From contig NZ_APNG01000002.1 in assembly GCF_040361255.1 (NCBI RefSeq), positions 186,001-250,000 on the forward strand: 64,000 nucleotides of DNA. The letters run 5' to 3'. This stretch comes from Salinisphaera sp040361255. Lineage in GTDB: Bacteria > Pseudomonadota > Gammaproteobacteria > Nevskiales > Salinisphaeraceae. Every line of letters begins with the position of its first letter. Within the stretch, counting starts at the first letter, position 1. A program made the position numbers and the translations under genes. The notes under the pieces were generated by a model that ran no database searches, was not told where the DNA came from, and saw only the letters and a list, made by a program, of their open reading frames with translations. Below, one piece after another: positions 59,573-64,000 of this stretch.

Positions 59573-61066
59573 TCAGGCTTTTTCGATGGCCCGATATTCA
59601 CCGCTGGACTGTGTGGCAAGACTCACTGCATAGATCGCCAACCACGACACGACAAAGCCTGGAATGATCTCGTAGATACCGGGCCCGCCGAGGAAGCTGC
59701 TATTCCAGCCCATCGAGATCCAGACCAGCACCGTCACCGCACCGCTGACCAGCCCCGCCACGGCGCCGGTCCCGGACATACGTGGCCAGGTCAGCGAGAG
59801 AATGATCAGTGGCCCGAAGGCAGCACCGAAACCGGCCCAGGCGTTACTCACCAGCCCCAGCACCTCCGAGTCCGGATCACGCGCGATAAAGGCCGCGACC
59901 AGGCCCACGATCAACACGCTGATACGGCCGATCATTACGCTTTCGCTTTCGCTGGCATCGCGTCGTACGAACAGACGATAGAAGTCCTCCGTAAGCGACG
60001 AGGACGCGACCAGCAACTGGCTTGAGATCGTACTCATGATCGCGGCCAGCAGGGCTGCAAACAGAAAGCCCGTCACCAACGGATGAAACAGCAGATCGGC
60101 CAACACGATAAAGATGGTTTCCGAATCTTCCACGTTCAGGCCATTGCGTTCGGCATAGGCCCGACCGAACACGCCCACACAAACCGCGCCGATGAGCGAT
60201 ATACCCATCCAGGTCATGCCGATGTTACGGGCCTTGGGTACGTCGGCCACGCTACGCACGGCCATGAAACGCACGATGATATGCGGCTGACCGAAATAGC
60301 CCAGCCCCCAGGTCACCGCCGAAAGAAAGCCGAAGAACGTCAAACCATTGGTCAAAGACAAAAAGTTTGGATCCACACCGGCCAGGGTTTCCGAGGCCTG
60401 GGAGAAACCGCCCCCGCCGCTGCCGAATAGCACGACGGCCGGCATGATGATCAACGCCAGCATCATGATCACGCCCTGGCAGAAGTCGGTGAGGCTCACC
60501 GCGAGAAAGCCACCCACGACGGTATAGGCCAGCACCACCGCCAGCGTGCCCCACACGCCGACCTGATAATCGGACAAAGACGCGATATTGACGACTTCGC
60601 CAAAGGCGCTTTGTACCAGCTTACCGCCGGCCACCAAACCGGACGCCGTATAGACGGCGAAGAACACCACGATGATGATCGCCGATACGGTACGCAGCGC
60701 CATCGCCCGGGTGGGAAAGCGTTTGGACAAAAACTGGGGAATGGTCAGGCTGTTGTCGTAGCGTTCGGTCTGTTCGCGCAGACGCGGCGCCACGATAAGC
60801 CAGTTGAAGAACGCGCCCACGAACAGACCGATGCCGATCCAGGCCTCGACCAGCCCGGAGGCATAGAGCGCGCCGGGCAGACCCAGCAACAGCCACCCGC
60901 TCATGTCCGAGGCGCCGGCAGAGAGCGCGGCCACCGCCGGACTCAGATTGCGCCCGCCCAGCATGTATTCCTCGGACGACGCTGTGGACTTGCGCCACGC
61001 ATAAAAGCCGATGCCGAGCATCAACGCGAAATACAGGATCAGACTGATCCATACCCCAATAGCCAT
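59573..61066 (-). CDS. putP: sodium/proline symporter
   Basis: PutP imports proline with Na+ across the inner membrane. The 497-aa protein has about 13 transmembrane helices of the SSS family. Signatures are YMLGGRNLSPAVAALSAGAS and DMSGWLLLGLPGALYASGL in TM2 (Na+ and proline site) and the TM8-9 region TISSQLLVASSSLTEDFYR. Convergent orientation with putA makes a proline uptake and catabolism locus. In a marine or saline setting it also supplies an osmolyte. Confidence 0.96.
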   Translation of the reverse strand: MAIGVWISLILYFALMLGIGFYAWRKSTASSEEYMLGGRNLSPAVAALSAGASDMSGWLLLGLPGALYASGLVEAWIGIGLFVGAFFNWLIVAPRLREQTERYDNSLTIPQFLSKRFPTRAMALRTVSAIIIVVFFAVYTASGLVAGGKLVQSAFGEVVNIASLSDYQVGVWGTLAVVLAYTVVGGFLAVSLTDFCQGVIMMLALIIMPAVVLFGSGGGGFSQASETLAGVDPNFLSLTNGLTFFGFLSAVTWGLGYFGQPHIIVRFMAVRSVADVPKARNIGMTWMGISLIGAVCVGVFGRAYAERNGLNVEDSETIFIVLADLLFHPLVTGFLFAALLAAIMSTISSQLLVASSSLTEDFYRLFVRRDASESESVMIGRISVLIVGLVAAFIARDPDSEVLGLVSNAWAGFGAAFGPLIILSLTWPRMSGTGAVAGLVSGAVTVLVWISMGWNSSFLGGPGIYEIIPGFVVSWLAIYAVSLATQSSGEYRAIEKA

Positions 61067-61232
61067 GCGATTCCCCCTTATAAAAAAACAGTCTTACGTC
61101 ATTAGCTTTTCATATTCGATTGATAGTGGGAAGGTCGACATAGGTCGCGTAAGCCTGGTCGGAAGGCAAAGCGACGTTGTTGGGCGAAACACAAAACGTG
61201 CCAAATTCTGCACTTAGTGCAAACACCCGCAC

Positions 61233-61264
61233 AAAAAGAAAAGCCGGCGCGAGGCCGGCTTTTC
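61233..61264 (-). terminator. terminator of the CotH-like gene
   Basis: An 11-bp perfect stem (GAAAAGCCGGC / GCCGGCTTTTC) with a 5-nt loop is followed on the minus strand by a T-rich tract, 13 bp after the stop at 61278. Confidence 0.9.
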
Positions 61265-61277
61265 CAGTTCGAAGTGC

Positions 61278-63200
61278 TCAGTCTTCGAGCGAGGTCACGG
61301 TATTACCGTCGAAGTTGAACCCGTAGATACCGTTGAAGAGTTCGTCTTCCGCGTCGTCGTAATAGGAGTCGAACGCGCTTTGGCAGTAGCCTTGGTTATC
61401 GCGCACGACCACCTGCATGTAGTAGTCACCCGCACTCGGCACCGTCACGGTCACCGCGTTACCGGTCAACCCATTCTGAGAATAGACGTTACCGGTGATA
61501 ACCGGCATCGGGTCGTCGGCGGTGGTGCATTGCGCGCTATTGCTGCCAAGCTCCGGATTCGTGCCCAGGCGGACGTCATACACCAGCGAATCGCCCTGAA
61601 TGTCGTAGGACTCGTCCCAGGTCAGCCGCAGTGTATTGGTCCCGGTGGCTTCGACGCCCATGAATACCGGCATCGGCCGTTCGAGGGTATCCAGATAAAG
61701 ATCACGCGCGGCCGTAACCGTGCCCGGTAGCCGATAGATCTCCGCGTTCATCGCAGCCGCAGGATCGGCAGCATCGCCGGTCGGCAGGTACTGCGCGTCC
61801 TGGTTAGAGGTCGATATCTCCACGATTTCGTCGATCGGGTAGCTTTCGATCTTTTCTTGGACACTCGCCGGGCTGAGCGGCCCGTTGAACAACGTATTGA
61901 CCTTGGTGGTCAACGCCGCTGTATTGCCGTTACGGATATAGCGCTGCACCAGCGGCATGAACCACCAGTTGCTAATCCCTTCCTGCCAACGGGGGCGATC
62001 CGCGGCATTCTCGGCAGGCTGGCCGTAGAAATCGAAGGCGCCGTCGTAATCCCAGGGCGTGAAATAGAACTGGTCGATCTGCGAAGGCCGGTAGAGATAG
62101 TAGTTCTGGGTATTGGAGTCCGCATTCGCCAGCAGGATGTTGATGCTCAGCCAGGTCTCGAAATTGTCGCGGTTGAAATAACGCGTCAGGACATTGTTGA
62201 AGTTATTGCCGCCGTCATTCAGAGCGCGAAGCATTTCCCGAAGTTTGGCCGGATCCTCATCGTCACCCTTGGACTCGAGCACGGTTTCGAAGGCATCCGA
62301 GTCGACCGGTTCAAGCAGTTCCGGTGTTGCTTCGAGCGACTGGAACGAAAAATCCTCCGTCTTGAAGATATTCGATTCTTCTTCCTGGCCGTGATAGCGC
62401 GCCCACTTGTCGTCCATGTACTCGACATTGGTGAACAGACCGGCATCCTGTGTTACGTCACTGTTATCCGGGTCGGACTCGTCGATTAGAAAAACATGCA
62501 CAAACTGGGTTCGCAGACTGGGAAAATTTTCGATGTCCCGAAACAGGTCGAAGGCGAGCTTGTTACGAATACGGCTCAGATCGTAGGGATGCTTGTTGAG
62601 CTGTAGCCGCTCCATCTCGAACCAGTCGTTGGCATATTCGTCGTTGTCGTCGTCAACGAACTCGACCTTGTACGACTTCTGCTTGCTTAACCGGCTGGTG
62701 GCACCGCGGACTTCGACCTCGTCGGAAAACAGCGTCAAATCGGCACTCGGAATCGTGACAACAGCTCTTAATTCCGGGTCGAACGCATCATCACCATCGG
62801 TATCACCCAAGTCATCCGGGTTATCCCCACCGTTTAGATCAGCCAGCGTACAGCCGCTGTAGTCCTCTTCGTCCACGTCGGGCGTGGCCGGATCATCGCC
62901 CTGACAAGGCCCGCCGGGATTCGTTGGCGCGAGGATTCGCACATCGATATCCAGGATCTCGCTATCGTCGGGGTTGGCATAAATATTCGGCGTGTCCGGA
63001 CCCGGGTCGACGATATGACCGTTCGCATCCAGGCCACGTACCGATACCGGGTCTGTAGGCTGGTTCGGCGTGCCGCCGCCACCGCCGCCGCCATCGTCGT
63101 CGGAGCCCCCACCGCCGCTGCCACAAGCACTTAGTGCGCCGACGAGCGCAACGGCGATCAACGGCCGCGCGTACGGGCCGCGAAGCAAACATTCAAGCAT
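61278..63200 (-). CDS. CotH-kinase-like lipoprotein
   Basis: The 640-aa protein starts at ATG 63200 with AGGGGG upstream. A lipobox LSAC places the lipidated Cys at residue 26, followed by a Gly/Asp spacer. CotH-like features are ATSRLSKQKSYKVEF (nucleotide-loop Lys region), LSRIRNKLAFDLFRDI, NILLANADSNTQNYYLYR and the metal-binding FTPWDYDGAF. In spores CotH phosphorylates coat proteins; in Gram-negative bacteria CotH homologues are often exported and uncharacterised. A C-terminal fibronectin-type beta domain (about 535-615) follows. The whole protein is very acidic. It is probably anchored to the outer membrane. Confidence 0.85.
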   Translation of the reverse strand: MLECLLRGPYARPLIAVALVGALSACGSGGGGSDDDGGGGGGGTPNQPTDPVSVRGLDANGHIVDPGPDTPNIYANPDDSEILDIDVRILAPTNPGGPCQGDDPATPDVDEEDYSGCTLADLNGGDNPDDLGDTDGDDAFDPELRAVVTIPSADLTLFSDEVEVRGATSRLSKQKSYKVEFVDDDNDEYANDWFEMERLQLNKHPYDLSRIRNKLAFDLFRDIENFPSLRTQFVHVFLIDESDPDNSDVTQDAGLFTNVEYMDDKWARYHGQEEESNIFKTEDFSFQSLEATPELLEPVDSDAFETVLESKGDDEDPAKLREMLRALNDGGNNFNNVLTRYFNRDNFETWLSINILLANADSNTQNYYLYRPSQIDQFYFTPWDYDGAFDFYGQPAENAADRPRWQEGISNWWFMPLVQRYIRNGNTAALTTKVNTLFNGPLSPASVQEKIESYPIDEIVEISTSNQDAQYLPTGDAADPAAAMNAEIYRLPGTVTAARDLYLDTLERPMPVFMGVEATGTNTLRLTWDESYDIQGDSLVYDVRLGTNPELGSNSAQCTTADDPMPVITGNVYSQNGLTGNAVTVTVPSAGDYYMQVVVRDNQGYCQSAFDSYYDDAEDELFNGIYGFNFDGNTVTSLED

Positions 63201-63278
63201 TTTGTTCCCCCTGGGTATGAACGGACAGCACGCCATCGCTTTCTATAGCACGGCGGATCGTTGCCCGATAGTACTGCA

Positions 63279-64000
63279 TCATGAAAGATTACCGGCAAAC
63301 GACTCGAGCATTTTGACAGTGTGATCGAGCGCGCCGGCACGCTCGCGCACAAGCCGCCGGCCGGCCTCACCGGCCGCGCGTGCCTGCGCTGGGTCGGCCA
63401 ACCACGCCGCTAGCGCCACCGTTAATTGCGCTGGCGTATCGCATACCCGCGCCGCGCCGACGGCGGCCAGTGCGTCCACAATATCGCGCCATTCGCGCAC
63501 ATACGGGCCGACACACAACGGACAGGCCTGGGCCGCGGCTTCGAGCACGTTATGGCCCTCGATACCAGGCACCAGACTACCGCCCACCAGCGCGACATCG
63601 GCTGCGGCATAGAACAACGGCACCTCGCCAAGGGTGTCGGCCAGCACGATCTCGGTATCGGGCGTTACGGGCTGCTGCGAACTTCGCCGGGCGAAACCAT
63701 GCCCGCGGGCGCTTAGCAACTCGGCGACCGCTTCGAAGCGCTGTGGATGTCGCGGCGCGATGACGAGCAATAGCGACGGAAATCGCTCACGCAGGCTCGC
63801 CCAGGCATCGAGCACCCGGGCCTCTTCACCTTCGTGCGTACTGGCCGCCACCCAGATCGGCCGCTGGCCGGCGTGCCATGCGTCGCGCAAGTCCCGGGCA
63901 CCAACGTCATCTGCGCCGGCGGCGACTGTGTCGTATTTTAGATTGCCAATGGCATGGGTGCGATCCGCACGGGCGCCCAGGGCGACGAATCGCTGCGCAT
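63279..64000 (-). CDS. waaA: 3-deoxy-D-manno-octulosonic-acid (Kdo) transferase, partial (N-terminus beyond the right edge)
   Basis: WaaA adds Kdo to lipid A at the inner face of the inner membrane. The window holds the C-terminal 240 codons; the frame is open at 64000. The visible part starts in QRFVALGARADRTHAIGNLK, typical of the linker between the two GT-B domains. It continues with WVAASTHEGEEARVLDAW (nucleotide-sugar loop), LADTLGEVPLFYAAADVALV and GGSLVPGIEGHNVLEAAAQA, with the usual Kdo-transferase Gly/Glu motifs. It stops 78 bp upstream of the CotH-like gene on the same strand. Confidence 0.93.
   Translation of the reverse strand, partial: AQRFVALGARADRTHAIGNLKYDTVAAGADDVGARDLRDAWHAGQRPIWVAASTHEGEEARVLDAWASLRERFPSLLLVIAPRHPQRFEAVAELLSARGHGFARRSSQQPVTPDTEIVLADTLGEVPLFYAAADVALVGGSLVPGIEGHNVLEAAAQACPLCVGPYVREWRDIVDALAAVGAARVCDTPAQLTVALAAWLADPAQARAAGEAGRRLVRERAGALDHTVKMLESFAGNLS

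Overview
The window is chromosomal DNA of a GC-rich Gram-negative bacterium, almost certainly a gammaproteobacterium. The evidence is the tig-clpP-clpX-lon-hupB-ppiD order, the fadBA pair, the glyA-nrdR-ribD-ribE-ribBA-ribH-nusB-thiL run, the gloB/rnhA/dnaQ block, a Kdo transferase (waaA) and many lipoprotein signals. A multisubunit Mrp-type Na+/H+ antiporter, a proline catabolism and uptake pair (putA/putP) and many acidic exported proteins suggest a marine or halophilic lifestyle. Salinisphaera or a relative is a plausible guess, but I cannot confirm a genus from the sequence alone.

Layout. 1-2895: fadA (cut by the left edge) and fadB on the minus strand, beta-oxidation. 3133-5819: a phasin/AlgP-like basic-tailed protein, an ArsR-type regulator fused to a methyltransferase, and a VTT-domain membrane protein. 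5875-13640: a tightly packed antiporter operon in the order E, F, G, DUF4040 subunit, B, C, D, D, small membrane protein, D. 13757-14362: inverted copies of a composite intergenic repeat. 14422-19729: dnaQ, rnhA and a yafS-like methyltransferase (minus strand), then gloB, mltD and fabI (plus strand). 19834-21011: direct copies of the same composite repeat. 21194-30147: ppiD, two tRNA-Asp, tRNA-Val, hupB, lon, clpX, clpP and tig, the protein quality-control block, all on the minus strand. 30269-32350: an aldo/keto reductase and tRNA-Lys, -His, -Arg and -Pro, with a 121-bp duplication built around the tRNA-Arg 3' end. 32645-36496: folD, cysS and an ankyrin/TPR protein. 36566-43351: the riboflavin/thiamine/one-carbon run. 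43494-50027: nadA, a DUF6502/DUF5666 pair and a large CSLREA-type beta-helix surface protein. 50224-55364: aspS, an FmdB-type zinc ribbon, ugd, tRNA-Val and a WbpE-like sugar aminotransferase. 55424-61066: tRNA-Ala, tRNA-Glu, putA and putP. 61278-64000: a CotH-kinase-like lipoprotein and the 3' part of waaA.

How the parts fit. Most of the window is housekeeping and metabolism. The unusual material lies between genes and in exported proteins. It includes (i) a composite repeat of roughly 0.4 kb, in opposite orientation on either side of the 5.3-kb dnaQ-fabI block; (ii) a nested palindrome made from tRNA-Arg sequence, partly duplicated; (iii) an antiporter operon with no MrpA-type large subunit but three D-type subunits; (iv) a surface protein whose C-terminus carries both a GlyGly-CTERM-like segment and a lipoprotein-like signal; and (v) an AspRS with the residue expected of the non-discriminating type. 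I found no CRISPR array, complete insertion sequence, prophage or rRNA operon.
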